In this document: positions 26,110 through 35,611 of the stretch, in pieces
How the letters are laid out: each line of letters starts with the position of its first letter
How positions within the stretch are numbered: the stretch's first letter is position 1
Origin: Pirellulales bacterium
GTDB lineage: Bacteria > Planctomycetota > Planctomycetia > Pirellulales > JACPPG01
Direction: 5' to 3'
DNA length: 64,000 nt
Assembly (NCBI GenBank): GCA_035546535.1
Contig: DASZWQ010000040.1
Span: 25,702-89,701, forward strand
Program-made: the position numbers and the translations under genes
The notes under the pieces: generated by a model
Seen by the model: only the letters and a program-made list of their open reading frames with translations
Told to the model about the DNA's origin: nothing
Database searches by the model: none

Positions 26110-26257
26110 CCGCGGTAACTCAATTGCGGCGAGGGATGGCCGGGGCATGCTTATGCGCTTCGCTAAAAAGCATGGTACCCCTGCGCAGCTAGCACTGCGG
26201 GCATTCATCCAACCCCCGGCGTTTTCATGCGCCGCGGTAATCTCGGGGGCGCTGGCG

Positions 26258-26276
26258 GCGGGCGAAAGGCGCCCGC
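26258..26276 (+). terminator. Possible weak terminator after rmuC
   Basis: A perfect 7-bp GC stem with loop AAAGG, about 150 nt after the rmuC stop codon. The following bases are AAAGTTTGTGC, so the T-tract is poor. Confidence 0.3.
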
Positions 26277-26431
26277 AAAGTTTGTGCAGTTTCTTCGATC
26301 GCTGATTCCCCGGCCAGTTTCGCGCTGAGTTTGCGGATTATAACGGAAAGTCTCAACCGGCAACTTATGCCATGACGATGGACCATACCGCATCTGACGA
26401 TTGTGACGGTCAGTGGACCGTCCATTGGTTC

Positions 26432-26440
26432 GAGGGGGGG
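26432..26440 (+). promoter_or_regulatory. Ribosome binding site supporting a GTG start
   Basis: GAGGGGGGG lies 7 nt before the GTG at 26448. The other in-frame starts (GTG at 26403, ATG at 26472) have no comparable site. Confidence 0.5.
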
Positions 26441-26447
26441 TCCGAGT

Positions 26448-29400
26448 GTGAAGGCAATCCAGCTTGTCACCATGTTGCTGCGCCCCCGGCCTGCCACGGC
26501 CGGGCCGCAAACCGCCGAAGAACATCGCGGCCACGATGCGCGCCCGGCATTGCTACGCCTGGTCGTGTTTTCACTGGCCATGGCGCTGTGCTCGGTTTTC
26601 ACGACTGCGGCGCGCGGGCAAACAATCGTCACCGATACGGGCGCTCCCACGTCGAGTTTCATGGCGCCTTTGAGCATGCCGGGGCTGCAACCGTTCTGGC
26701 TCGGCTACGTCGGCGCCGACCGCGGCCTCGGTTTCCAGGGGCAGTACTTCTCGGCCGGCGGATTATTTCCGATCACGACCGACATGATGGACGGAACGTG
26801 GTTCGTCGACGGCCGAGCGCACGTCAGCACCAACTACGGAAACTTCTTCAGCAACATAGGCATCGGCCGGCGGCAATACGTCGATTTCTTGAATTCAATC
26901 GCCGGCATCAGCGGCTGGTACGATTACGACGGCGACGCTTATCAGAATTACGGCTTCCGCTACAACCAGTTGGGCGTCAGTGCGGAATTGTTCAATCCAG
27001 TTTGCGATTTCCGCTTCAACGGCTACTTCCCGATCGGCAACACCGCCCACGTGCTCAATCAGTTCCAGCAGAATTACCTGCTGTACGTGAACGGCATCGA
27101 CACCGCCTTGCAAGGGGCCGACACCAAGTTCAGCGTGCGGCCGGCGATTCTCGGCCCGCTGAATGGCTATATCGATCTGGGCGGCTATTGGTTCCACTCA
27201 CCGGCCGTTCAAGGCTTCGGTGGTTTCTCGACCGGCTTCGGCGTTCAGCCGCTGCCGGGTTTGGCCGTCAACATGGAAGTCAACCATGACGAAGTGTTCG
27301 GCACCACCGGATTCGTCCGCGTGGCCTTCGGCTTGCGTGGCTCGCCGGGCAACACCCGGCTCGGCACACGCCTGTTGGAGCCGACCCGCCGTAACGATCA
27401 CATCGTGCGCTTTAATCAGCAGCCCGAGATCGCTACGAATCCCAATACCGGCACGGCTTACAACGTGATCCACGTCGACAATGCGGCCGCGGCAGGGGGT
27501 AACGGCACCGCTGAGCATCCGTTTAATACGCTATCCGCGGCGCAAGCCGCCTCGGCCGTCAACGACATTATCTACGTGCACCGCGGCAACGGCACGACGG
27601 CCGGTTACGACACGGGCATCGTGCTGAAGAACAACCAGATGTTGCTCGGCAGCGGGAACAGCTACGTCATCCAGACGACCGAGGTCGGGCCGTTCCTGCT
27701 CAAAGCGATTAGTCAGTCCGGACCGGATATCTCGAATCCGAATGGCGCCGGCATCACGCTGGCCAACAACGACCGCGTGGGCGGCATCACGATCAGCACG
27801 GCCGACGTCGGCATCCTCGGCAATAATTTCACGAATACGATTCTCGAGCAGAACACCGTCTTCGGCGGTTTGATCGATGGGATTCAGCTCAATAACGCCG
27901 CCGGCACGATCGACATCTTCAACAACTCGATCCAGCAAAACGCTCAGGACGGTATCCACTTAGTCGGCGGAACAGCGACCTTTGACGTCGCCGGAAATAC
28001 CGTCGACAGCAACGTCCGCAATGGCATCTTCTTCGATAACGCCCACGGCACGGCGACGGTCGACGACAACACGCTGGGCTCAAACGGCCGCGGCAACTGG
28101 GGCGGCGTGCAAATTGCCCAGACGTCAGGCGAGATGGACGCCGAGATCAAGAACAACACGATTCAGTACAACACCGAAGGCATCTATATCAACGCCGCCG
28201 GCACCGGTACCGTGGTTAACGCGAATATCCACGACAATCCGCAGATCTCGCATCAGCAGGGCGACGGCATCCAGATTTCGTCGATCACCGGAGCTACGGC
28301 CGACTTCAACATCCACAATAACCCGAACATAAGCTTCAACGGTTTCCCGGAGGGAATCGGCGTGGGACGCACCACGGCCGGCGGCGCAGGCATCCGCCTA
28401 TACACGTCTGACGCTGTCATGGGTGGCATCATTGCCAACAATAGTATCGTCGGCAACGCCGGCACCGGCGAGATACCTATCTCTGAGGCTTCCGGTATTC
28501 ACGGTCTGTTCTCGGGAGATAGCGTTACGTCGTTCATCATTACCAATAACATCGTCGATGGCCAGGGGACTTACCCTGCCAACAACTCGCCCGCCGGCGA
28601 AGGTGTTTGGTTGGATTACGAGGTCACGAATTCCATCGTGCAGAACGTCCTCGTTACGAACAACCAGATTATCAACAGCAGGGCAGAAGGATTCTGTTTG
28701 ACCACGGGCTTCTTCAATACCAGCCCCGGTCCGGTCACGGCCGTCGTCGATGCGACATTTGACAACAACATCTTCGCAAACAACTTCTTCTCCGGCGTGC
28801 GCATCAAGGAATTCGGTATCGGTTCGATGCGCGTGACGTTTACCAACAACCACATCACGAACAACGTCAGCCCGAACAGCCCCAATCAAGGATCACCGAT
28901 CTTCGGCAACGACGCAGGCTTGTCGATCGATCTCGAACACGGCAGTCTCTCCGGCTTTATCTCGAACAATGTCATCGATGCCAACGGCTTGACGCCGAAT
29001 TCCTTGGGCGGAACGCCACGCGCGACCAATATCAGCGGCATTGCCGCCACCGTAAACAACGACGCCCGGATGGGTTTGCAAATCACGGGCAACGAGATCG
29101 ATGGCAACCAACAGTTCGGCATCAGCCTGACGGACAACAACATATCGAACCCGGGCCCGACCGGATCGGCAACGATGGGCGTGATCATTCGCGACAACAT
29201 GCTCATGGAAAATGGCGGCAACGCGGGCGTTCAGGCGCTGACGCCGAACATCGGCGTCCCGCCGGGGCCGAACGTTTCGCTGCTCGCCATCGAACTTACG
29301 CACAACGAATCGTCGCAGCAGTACCTGTTCGTGAATCAGCAAGGGGTCACGCCCAATACGGCCAAAATCAACTATGCCGATGGTGGCTTGAACACCGGAA

Positions 29401-29492
29401 CCATTCGCACGACGGGAAGCGTCGGTACCGTAACGGCCGTTACGGTTCCGGCCGCCGATCTCCTGATCGCTCCGCTATTACTGTTCCCGTAA
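26448..29492 (+). CDS. Surface protein: inverse-autotransporter-like barrel plus right-handed beta-helix
   Basis: Protein of about 1,014 aa. An extended basic leader precedes a signal helix (LLRLVVFSLAMALCSVFTTAARG). Residues about 70-310 contain a barrel-like region whose wording (NIGIGRRQYVDF, GISGWYDYDGDAY, YNQLGVSAELFN, DFRFNGYFPIG) closely follows the inverse-autotransporter/intimin beta-domain pattern. From about 345 the region HVDNAAAAGGNGTAEHPFNTLSAA opens a parallel beta-helix, with Asn-ladder repeats (NNTIQYNTEGIYINAAG, NNQIINSRAEGFCL) running to about 990. A barrel-first, helix-passenger order implies an outer-membrane protein displaying a beta-helix outside the cell. Beta-helices often bind or cleave polysaccharides; no catalytic residues are claimed. 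GTG 26448 was chosen for its ribosome site. Confidence 0.8.
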   Translation: MKAIQLVTMLLRPRPATAGPQTAEEHRGHDARPALLRLVVFSLAMALCSVFTTAARGQTIVTDTGAPTSSFMAPLSMPGLQPFWLGYVGADRGLGFQGQYFSAGGLFPITTDMMDGTWFVDGRAHVSTNYGNFFSNIGIGRRQYVDFLNSIAGISGWYDYDGDAYQNYGFRYNQLGVSAELFNPVCDFRFNGYFPIGNTAHVLNQFQQNYLLYVNGIDTALQGADTKFSVRPAILGPLNGYIDLGGYWFHSPAVQGFGGFSTGFGVQPLPGLAVNMEVNHDEVFGTTGFVRVAFGLRGSPGNTRLGTRLLEPTRRNDHIVRFNQQPEIATNPNTGTAYNVIHVDNAAAAGGNGTAEHPFNTLSAAQAASAVNDIIYVHRGNGTTAGYDTGIVLKNNQMLLGSGNSYVIQTTEVGPFLLKAISQSGPDISNPNGAGITLANNDRVGGITISTADVGILGNNFTNTILEQNTVFGGLIDGIQLNNAAGTIDIFNNSIQQNAQDGIHLVGGTATFDVAGNTVDSNVRNGIFFDNAHGTATVDDNTLGSNGRGNWGGVQIAQTSGEMDAEIKNNTIQYNTEGIYINAAGTGTVVNANIHDNPQISHQQGDGIQISSITGATADFNIHNNPNISFNGFPEGIGVGRTTAGGAGIRLYTSDAVMGGIIANNSIVGNAGTGEIPISEASGIHGLFSGDSVTSFIITNNIVDGQGTYPANNSPAGEGVWLDYEVTNSIVQNVLVTNNQIINSRAEGFCLTTGFFNTSPGPVTAVVDATFDNNIFANNFFSGVRIKEFGIGSMRVTFTNNHITNNVSPNSPNQGSPIFGNDAGLSIDLEHGSLSGFISNNVIDANGLTPNSLGGTPRATNISGIAATVNNDARMGLQITGNEIDGNQQFGISLTDNNISNPGPTGSATMGVIIRDNMLMENGGNAGVQALTPNIGVPPGPNVSLLAIELTHNESSQQYLFVNQQGVTPNTAKINYADGGLNTGTIRTTGSVGTVTAVTVPAADLLIAPLLLFP

Positions 29493-29543
29493 GTGGCAGG
29501 ACGGCGGCGTTTGATCGGCGACCGTGATAAGCGAGCGACTTAT

Positions 29544-30962
29544 TCAGCGTCGTGCAGGCTGCTCGAAATTTGTCCGCACGGCCTCGGGGACAGACGGCCT
29601 CGGACCGGTGGAACCGCCGGGCCGATTGCCTCCGGATGGCGACAGCTTGCCGCGAACCAGCGCCACGATCGAATCGGCGTTTCGCGTCAGATCGCTTTTT
29701 TCGCCTGCCGCCGCGCGATGCTGCGCGGCGCCTCGCTCGGCCAGCGGCAGAGCCTCCGCATAGCGCCCCTGATTGCCGTACAGGATGGCCAGGCGGACCA
29801 GGGATTCGGCCGTTTCCGGATGCTTGTCGCCGAACTGGCCGGTAACGATGGCCAGATCGGCGCGGAGAATCGTTTCGGCTTCTTGGTAGTCGCGCTGGGC
29901 CATGCGCGCGAGGCCTAACGCCACGCGTGCCCGCCTCGTCGCCGCATGCGCCGGGCCCGCGTTCTTTTCCAAACTGGCGAGGGCCTCGCGCAGGGGGGCC
30001 TCGGCTTGCGCGTAATCGCCAGCCGCGTACCACGCGCGACCGAGATTCAAGCATGCTTCGCCAACCAGCGGATGGTCATCTCCCAAAGCCTGGCGCCATA
30101 CATCGGCGGCACGCGAGAAGTGTTCGGCGGCCTGCTGATAATCGCCGGTCTCCAGATAGAACAGGGCCAGATTGTTGAGTTGACCGGCGTATTCCGCGTG
30201 CGACTCGCCCCACACCTTCTCGGCAGCGGCAACGGACTGACGCAAAAGCGGCGCCGCTTCCTGCGGGCGACCCGCGGCCAGTAATACGCGCCCCAGGGCA
30301 CTGGCGGTCGCGATCGTCTCGGGATGCTCGGGTGTGAACGCCCGTTCGCGGATTGCGAGCGCCTGGCGGAACAATTTCTCGGCTTCTACCACATCTCCTA
30401 CGGCCTGCCGCCAGCGTGCTTCCTGATCCAAAAGATTGGCAACGCCATAGGTGTCAGCGCCCCAGATCTTTGTCGCCATAGTGCGCGCTTGAACGATTGC
30501 CGTTAGGGCCTCGTCGCGCTTCCCTTCGGCCCACAGATCGTTGGCGGCGCGCGTTCGGTTTTCCGCAGCTTCGTTGGCCGCGCGCTGCGCAGGCGAGAAT
30601 CGGGCCAGGCTTTCCTCGCGCCCCAATGCCAGTTGCGCGCTGCGCACCTGCCACGATTCCTGGCCGTAGGTCTCGGTAAACAACTGGAGCATTTCGCGCC
30701 GCGCTGCGACGGCCTGCGCGTCGTAGCCGCGGCGGCGGTGCCCCTCGATTTCGCGCGCCAGCTGGGCGGCACGCCGGTCGGCTTCGTTAACACGATCAGA
30801 GCGCTCGGCCGGCTGTTGTTCACCAGCTTGGCCGAGACGATCACTTCCGATCTCCGCGGATTGCGCGGCGGCATCGGCGGTCGTTTGCGGCGACGTGCGC
30901 GAGCAACCGCCAAATACCAAAACCATGCACGCGACGATGCAGTGCGATAGATAACGAGCCAT
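29544..30962 (-). CDS. TPR-repeat lipoprotein
   Basis: Protein of 472 aa. The N-terminus (MARYLSHCIVACMVLVFGGC) looks like a lipoprotein signal with Cys20, though the lipobox (V-F-G-G-C) is not ideal. Residues about 60-440 hold tetratricopeptide repeats of the 42-residue kinesin-light-chain type, for example AEKLFRQALAIRERAFTPEHPET, LNNLALFYLETGDYQQAAEHFSRA and EAPLREALASLEKNAG. There is no catalytic domain such as CHAT or protease. It is a scaffold for protein contacts, probably on the periplasmic side of a membrane. It converges with the beta-helix surface gene, 51 nt between stops. Confidence 0.85.
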   Translation of the reverse strand: MARYLSHCIVACMVLVFGGCSRTSPQTTADAAAQSAEIGSDRLGQAGEQQPAERSDRVNEADRRAAQLAREIEGHRRRGYDAQAVAARREMLQLFTETYGQESWQVRSAQLALGREESLARFSPAQRAANEAAENRTRAANDLWAEGKRDEALTAIVQARTMATKIWGADTYGVANLLDQEARWRQAVGDVVEAEKLFRQALAIRERAFTPEHPETIATASALGRVLLAAGRPQEAAPLLRQSVAAAEKVWGESHAEYAGQLNNLALFYLETGDYQQAAEHFSRAADVWRQALGDDHPLVGEACLNLGRAWYAAGDYAQAEAPLREALASLEKNAGPAHAATRRARVALGLARMAQRDYQEAETILRADLAIVTGQFGDKHPETAESLVRLAILYGNQGRYAEALPLAERGAAQHRAAAGEKSDLTRNADSIVALVRGKLSPSGGNRPGGSTGPRPSVPEAVRTNFEQPARR

Positions 30963-31580
30963 CGATCGGGACCCCGGAAAGGGCGTGGGATGAGGCTGAG
31001 GATTAGAGCAAATGCGGGGCCTGGCGAGAATGTCATTTCCGCCCTGTTTGACGCTACCGCTCGTCGATTTCTGTGGGTACGTCGGAGCCTGAGCGAGCCG
31101 CGACCCCTGCGATCAGCAAAGGGTTTGTCAATGGGCGATGTCGACGCGGTTTCGGACAGGCGGCCGGTTGCTGCTATCCAGGCCGAGAGTTTTCCTTGGC
31201 GTCCGACCGTCACGCGCCCGGCGCCTGCACGAGATCTTCCAACTCCTGATCGCGCGAGGATCCGGGGTTTTCACTCCATGCGAACAGAACTGGCCCGCGA
31301 CCCCATCACGACGCGCCGGATGGCCAGGTGGCGTAGAGCGCACGCGTGGTGAGCCGGCGAGTCGTTTGCCGGACGGCGATTAAGTGCTTGTAAGGATTGC
31401 GACCGATTTCGTCGCTTCATGCTCGCGACGGCTTGCGACGCTGTAATGCTGTCGAAGAAGTAACCGCGATGCGCGTCATGAAACCCATGACTTTTGCCGA
31501 CGCGTGGGGTTAATTACATCAAGGGGCTCGCGCGAGCCTGCCCGATGCCAGAGGTCACACAGTTGAAGGGGAGCACGAAG
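30963..31580. other. 618-bp intergenic region
   Basis: No convincing gene on either strand; the longest frames are Arg-rich and lack ribosome sites. Close to the next gene are a small hairpin GTCATG/CATGAC with loop AAACC (31475-31491) followed by TTTT, and a perfect 14-bp palindrome (31525-31538). AGGGGAGC precedes the ATG at 31581. Confidence 0.45.
31525..31538. promoter_or_regulatory. Perfect 14-bp palindrome upstream of a secreted-protein gene
   Basis: GGCTCGCGCGAGCC reads the same on both strands and lies 42 nt before the ATG at 31581. It is either an operator-like site or a leader stem. GC-rich self-complementarity can occur by chance in such DNA. Confidence 0.3.
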
Positions 31581-32375
31581 ATGAAAATGAACAATGTGTC
31601 CGCATTGATCGCGGCAGTGACTTTGGTAGCAGCGACTTCGGTAGGTGCCAGTGCGTCCCACGCGCAAGTGCATCACAACATGCACACCGCCAATCAGGCG
31701 TTCGCCGGTGGCATGCCGCAGGGCATGAACGGTGTTCCCATGAACTACGCACACATGACGGGGGGCAACGGATTCCAACATGCCTATCGTTACGGTAGTC
31801 CGCCATTTAGCGGAGCCGCAGGTGGGCAGGCGGTGGCTCCGAACAACAATGCGCAGTTCTTGCCTGTCACCCCGCACCACAACTTCACGCAGGGCACAGG
31901 ACACGGCCTGGTTAACTCCGGTGCGCTCATACCAAGCACGCCTGTCGTCGGATCGAATGCCTCGGCGCTGGCGACGGTGCGGCAGGAAGTTCGCACTGAC
32001 AAGATGGCGGTTCGCAACGATATGGCCACGGGCAACAACGGGCGTTTGGCCCAGGACGAGGCCCGCTTGCAAGCCGACCGACGCTTGGAACGGCAACTCG
32101 AGGGCCAAGGCGCCGGCGCATGGAATACGGGGGCCGGCGTTCGAAGCTCGGCCATCGGCGGGTTCAATCAGAACCGGCTGCCTTTCGTTCAAACGAGCGG
32201 CGCATCTGGCGCGAACGTTCTTACCGCGCGTGATCTTCGCCGGCAGAATTACGCCGCCCTGCACGCCAATTACAAGAACCGCAACACGCCCACGGACCTC
32301 GTGAAGGTGCATTCGCAGAACACCGACCGCGTCGAGACCGGTGGAATGCAACGTGCTCACACGAATGCCCACTGA
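31581..32375 (+). CDS. Secreted hypothetical protein, His/Asn/Gly/Gln-rich
   Basis: Protein of 264 aa with a signal peptide (MKMNNVSALIAAVTLVAATSVGASASHA). The mature protein is low in hydrophobic residues and unusually rich in His, Asn, Gly, Met and Gln (HHNMHTANQAFAGGMPQGMN, TPHHNFTQGTGHGL). A more charged helical segment follows at about 135-175 (ATVRQEVRTDKMAVRNDMAT, DEARLQADRRLERQLEGQG). No family was recognised. The His/Met clusters could bind metal, which is inference only. It contains no cysteine. The ATG at 31581 is chosen because it gives the signal peptide and follows GGGGAGC. Confidence 0.65.
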   Translation: MKMNNVSALIAAVTLVAATSVGASASHAQVHHNMHTANQAFAGGMPQGMNGVPMNYAHMTGGNGFQHAYRYGSPPFSGAAGGQAVAPNNNAQFLPVTPHHNFTQGTGHGLVNSGALIPSTPVVGSNASALATVRQEVRTDKMAVRNDMATGNNGRLAQDEARLQADRRLERQLEGQGAGAWNTGAGVRSSAIGGFNQNRLPFVQTSGASGANVLTARDLRRQNYAALHANYKNRNTPTDLVKVHSQNTDRVETGGMQRAHTNAH

Positions 32376-32557
32376 TCCGCAAGCACTCCGGCCGAAGTGA
32401 AACTTTGGTCGGCGTCCCGGAAGTTTCGACCGCTCCTGTTTTTTCACTACTTGCGACGCCGCGCCGGTCGACTCACAATACGAATTCCCTCGGCAGGGGC
32501 GCCTTGTGAGGGGCCGGCGATTCTTTCCCTTTAATCCGAGTCGGGGCGGCGCGGCGG

Positions 32558-34102
32558 ATGCTCGCAAAACTGCGAACCTTTTCGTTGGTCGGAATCGAAG
32601 CGGTTCCGGTCGAAGTCGAGGTCGATGTCTCGGATGGCGCACTCCCGAAAACGGTCCTCGTCGGGCTGCCCGAGGCGGCCGTTAAGGAAAGTACGCATCG
32701 CGTCGAACGGGCCCTGGTGAACTCGGGCTATCTGCGGCCGCAGAATCGCATTGTCATTAATCTGGCCCCGGCCGAGTTGCCCAAGCAGGCCGCGTCGTTC
32801 GATTTGCCGATCACGCTCGGCATTCTGGCCGGTAGCGGGCAACTGGATGGTGCGAATGAGCGCTTCGCCCGCTATGCGGTGGTGGGCGAGTTGGCGCTCG
32901 ATGGCACGACGCGTCCCACGCGCGGCGCGCTGTCGATTGCCATGGCCGCCGCCCGCGAATCGGGCCTTCAGGGCTTGCTCGTGCCCAGTGCCAGCGCCGC
33001 TGAAGCCGCGGTCGTCGAAGATTTGGAGGTGATTGCCATTTCCAGCCTGGCCCAGGCCGTGGCATTTCTCACGGGGCAAATCGATATCGAACCGACACCG
33101 CCTAGGGTCGACGAATGGTTCAGTGCGCTTGCCCATTACGAGGTCGATTTTGCCGACGTTCGCGGCCAGGAGATGGCGAAACGCGCGATAACGATCGCGG
33201 CCGGAGGCGCTCATAATCTGCTGATGCTTGGCCCACCAGGTTCGGGTAAGACAATGCTTGCCAAGCGCCTGCCCACGATCCTGCCCGACTTGTCGGCCGG
33301 CGAATCGATCGAAACCAGCCGGATTTACAGTGCGATGGGCCTATTGCCGGCCGGGCAACCGCTCTTGGCGGTGCGCCCCTTTCGCAGCCCGCACCATACG
33401 GTGAGTGATGCAGGCCTCGTTGGCGGTGGTTCGACACCGACGCCGGGCGAGATCAGCTTGGCGCACAATGGCGTCCTGTTTCTCGATGAATTGCCCGAGT
33501 TCAATCGGCGCACCTTGGAGGTGCTGCGTCAACCACTGGAAGACGGCTCGATCACGATCAGCCGCGCGCTGAACAGCTCGCGTTTTCCGGCGAACTTCAT
33601 TCTCATTGCGGCGTTGAATCCCTGTCCGTGCGGATTTCGGAATGATCCTCGCCGCGAGTGCCACTGCACGGTGCCGCAAGTCGAGCGCTACATGGCGAAG
33701 ATCAGCGGGCCACTGTTAGATCGCATCGATCTTCACCTGGAGGTGCCTGCCGTGCCGTTTCGTGAATTGTCCGCGGCCGCTCCAGGGACGACGAGCGAGG
33801 CCATGCGCTCGCAGGTGGTTGCCGCCCGCGCGCGGCAGCAGCAGCGCTTCGCGGGCAGCAAGACGCGCGCCAATGCCCATATGTCGCACCGGCAGATTCG
33901 CACGCACTGCGTGCTCGACGCGGCGGGCATGAATCTACTCAAGGCCTCGATGAGCGAATTGGGCCTGTCAGCGCGTGCCCACGACAAGATCCTGCGCGTG
34001 GCCCGCACGATCGCCGACCTCGACGACGCCGATGCGATTAGCGCCGTGCATCTCAGCGAGGCGATCAACTATCGGATGCTCGATCGCAATCTGTGGACGT
34101 GA
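32558..34102 (+). CDS. YifB/ComM family Mg-chelatase-like AAA ATPase
   Basis: Protein of 514 aa, the usual length. The N-terminal ChlI domain reads VEVEVDVSDGALPKTVLVGLPEAAVKES. The AAA core has Walker A GPPGSGKTML (about 223-232), FRSPHHTVSDAGLVGGGSTPTPGEISLAHNGVLFLDELPEF (Walker B), and the zinc-type cluster NPCPCGFRNDPRRECHCT. The C-terminal ChlI-C domain ends LDDADAISAVHLSEAINYRMLDR. ComM is a helicase that helps branch migration in natural transformation. It is separated by 39 nt from the downstream sialidase gene on the same strand. Confidence 0.93.
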   Translation: MLAKLRTFSLVGIEAVPVEVEVDVSDGALPKTVLVGLPEAAVKESTHRVERALVNSGYLRPQNRIVINLAPAELPKQAASFDLPITLGILAGSGQLDGANERFARYAVVGELALDGTTRPTRGALSIAMAAARESGLQGLLVPSASAAEAAVVEDLEVIAISSLAQAVAFLTGQIDIEPTPPRVDEWFSALAHYEVDFADVRGQEMAKRAITIAAGGAHNLLMLGPPGSGKTMLAKRLPTILPDLSAGESIETSRIYSAMGLLPAGQPLLAVRPFRSPHHTVSDAGLVGGGSTPTPGEISLAHNGVLFLDELPEFNRRTLEVLRQPLEDGSITISRALNSSRFPANFILIAALNPCPCGFRNDPRRECHCTVPQVERYMAKISGPLLDRIDLHLEVPAVPFRELSAAAPGTTSEAMRSQVVAARARQQQRFAGSKTRANAHMSHRQIRTHCVLDAAGMNLLKASMSELGLSARAHDKILRVARTIADLDDADAISAVHLSEAINYRMLDRNLWT

Positions 34103-34141
34103 AGGGGCGCGTTACGGCCGGGTGCTTCTGTGGGAAGTGAC

Positions 34142-35422
34142 ATGACGAGAGTTTTCATGCGAGGTCCTTGTTCCGGGCCGTGTGCCTTCGCGTTGATGCA
34201 CCGGCTATTGCCGACGCTACTGCTGTGCTGCGGGGTTGCGGCGGCCAGGGCCGACGACGGATGGATCGAAAAACAAGACTTGTTTCGCGCCGGCGAAGGC
34301 GGCTATCAGCTTTATCACATCCCTGGTCTGGCCGTGACGGCCAAGGGGACCGTGCTCGCCTGGTGCGAAGCGCGGCGCGGGCGTAGCGACTGGGGGGACA
34401 TCGATATTCTCTTGCGCCGCTCAACCGACCACGGCAAAACATGGTCCGAGCCGCGCAAGGTTGCCGACGTGCCGGGCACGAAGGCGAAGAATCCTGTCGC
34501 ACTGGCCCTGAAAGGCGTCAAGGCCTCCGACGTAACGTACAACAATCCCGTGTTCATCGCCGACCGCGACGGCGGCGTGACGCTCTTGTTCTGCCTCGAG
34601 TATTGCCGCTGCTTCGTCGCACGCAGCAATGACGAAGGCGTTACTTGGAGCGAACCGCGCGAAATTACGGACCTCTTCGAATCATTCCGGCCGAAGTATC
34701 CGTGGAAAGTTCTGGCGACCGGCCCGGATCATGGCATTCAGTTGAGTAGCGGTCGACTGCTCGTGCCTGTTTGGCTGTCGACGGCCACGGGCGGCAATGC
34801 CCATCGACCCTCGGTCGTCGCTACGATCTACAGCGACGATTTGGGCCGCACGTGGCAAGCGGGCGAGATTGCCGTTCCAAACACGGACGAATGGATCAAT
34901 CCGAACGAAACGACCGCCGTCGAGCTTGCCGACGGACGGGTGATGCTCAACACGCGCAACGAATCGCCGCGGCATCGACGCTTAGTGACGATTGGGCCCG
35001 ACGGCGCGACCGGCTGGTCGACGCCGCGCTTTGACGCGGCGCTCGTCGAACCGATCTGCATGGGAAGCCTGCTGCGACTGTCGACGGAGAAAACTGGCGG
35101 CCGCAACCGGCTGCTGTTCGTGAATCCCGACAATCTTTCGCGGGCCGACGGTAAGGAAGCCGAGGGCAAGAGCCGCGATCGCCGCAACCTTACGGTGCGC
35201 CTGAGCTACGACGAAGGCGAGACATGGCCGGTCGCGAGATCGGTCGAACCTTCCTGGAGCGCGTACAGCGATCTTGCGCTAGCGGCTGACGGCACGATCC
35301 TCTGCTTCTATGGTCGCAGTGACAAAAGCGACTTCGCGGGCAGTCATCTGTGCCTCGCGCGGTTCGATCTCGAGTGGCTGAGCGATGGTCGCGATCGGCT
35401 TTCTGTTAAGAGTTCGCAATGA
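34142..35422 (+). CDS. Exported exo-alpha-sialidase-like protein
   Basis: Protein of 426 aa. The N-terminal signal region includes LLPTLLLCCGVAAARA. The sialidase fold shows YHIPGLAVTAKGTVLAWCEARRG (the R/Y-I-P motif, then the Glu/Arg region) and at least four Asp-boxes (S-x-D-x-G-x-T-W): RSTDHGKTWSEP, RSNDEGVTWSEP, YSDDLGRTW and SYDEGETW. NETTAVELADGRVMLNTRNES contains the usual Glu and the second arginine. Planctomycetes carry many such six-bladed propellers, with substrates probably on glycan or sulfated polymers. The ATG at 34142 follows GGGAAG; a later ATG at 34196 would still keep the signal helix. Confidence 0.87.
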   Translation: MTRVFMRGPCSGPCAFALMHRLLPTLLLCCGVAAARADDGWIEKQDLFRAGEGGYQLYHIPGLAVTAKGTVLAWCEARRGRSDWGDIDILLRRSTDHGKTWSEPRKVADVPGTKAKNPVALALKGVKASDVTYNNPVFIADRDGGVTLLFCLEYCRCFVARSNDEGVTWSEPREITDLFESFRPKYPWKVLATGPDHGIQLSSGRLLVPVWLSTATGGNAHRPSVVATIYSDDLGRTWQAGEIAVPNTDEWINPNETTAVELADGRVMLNTRNESPRHRRLVTIGPDGATGWSTPRFDAALVEPICMGSLLRLSTEKTGGRNRLLFVNPDNLSRADGKEAEGKSRDRRNLTVRLSYDEGETWPVARSVEPSWSAYSDLALAADGTILCFYGRSDKSDFAGSHLCLARFDLEWLSDGRDRLSVKSSQ

Positions 35423-35611
35423 TTAGCCGGCGAAGGGTCGGCCCTTGAGCGCATCCTCGAATTATTAGATGCTAGGTGGAGATTCGGAACAAGAACGGTG
35501 GCGGCGGGTGGATCGAGGTCGCGCGTGCGATCAGCCGTAGTGCGTGCGGTTGATACGCCCCGGATACTGCGGCCTTCGATGCGCTTTGCGGGACGGGAAC
35601 GAGAATTGAGG

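Larger units (their letters stand above)
26110..26447. other. 338-bp intergenic region after rmuC
   Basis: No gene is supported. A hairpin at 26258-26276 (GCGGGCG/CGCCCGC, 5-nt loop) followed by AAAGTTTGTG may end the rmuC transcript, though it lacks a clean T-tract. A TATAAC near 26339 could be a -10 element for the downstream surface-protein gene, but no -35 partner was found. Confidence 0.4.

Noticed and set aside
30990..31352. Plus-strand frame of 120 aa in the 618-bp gap
   Set aside because: Arg/Pro-rich with no ribosome site, no hydrophobic core pattern and no neighbour support. Treated as noncoding.
31475..31495. GTCATG/CATGAC hairpin with TTTT as a terminator
   Set aside because: The 6-bp stem is AT-containing and weak, the T-tract is only four bases, and there is no upstream plus-strand gene to terminate.
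31476..32642. Minus-strand frame of 388 aa across the secreted His-rich gene
   Set aside because: The plus-strand frame has a clear signal peptide and Shine-Dalgarno; the antisense frame has neither.
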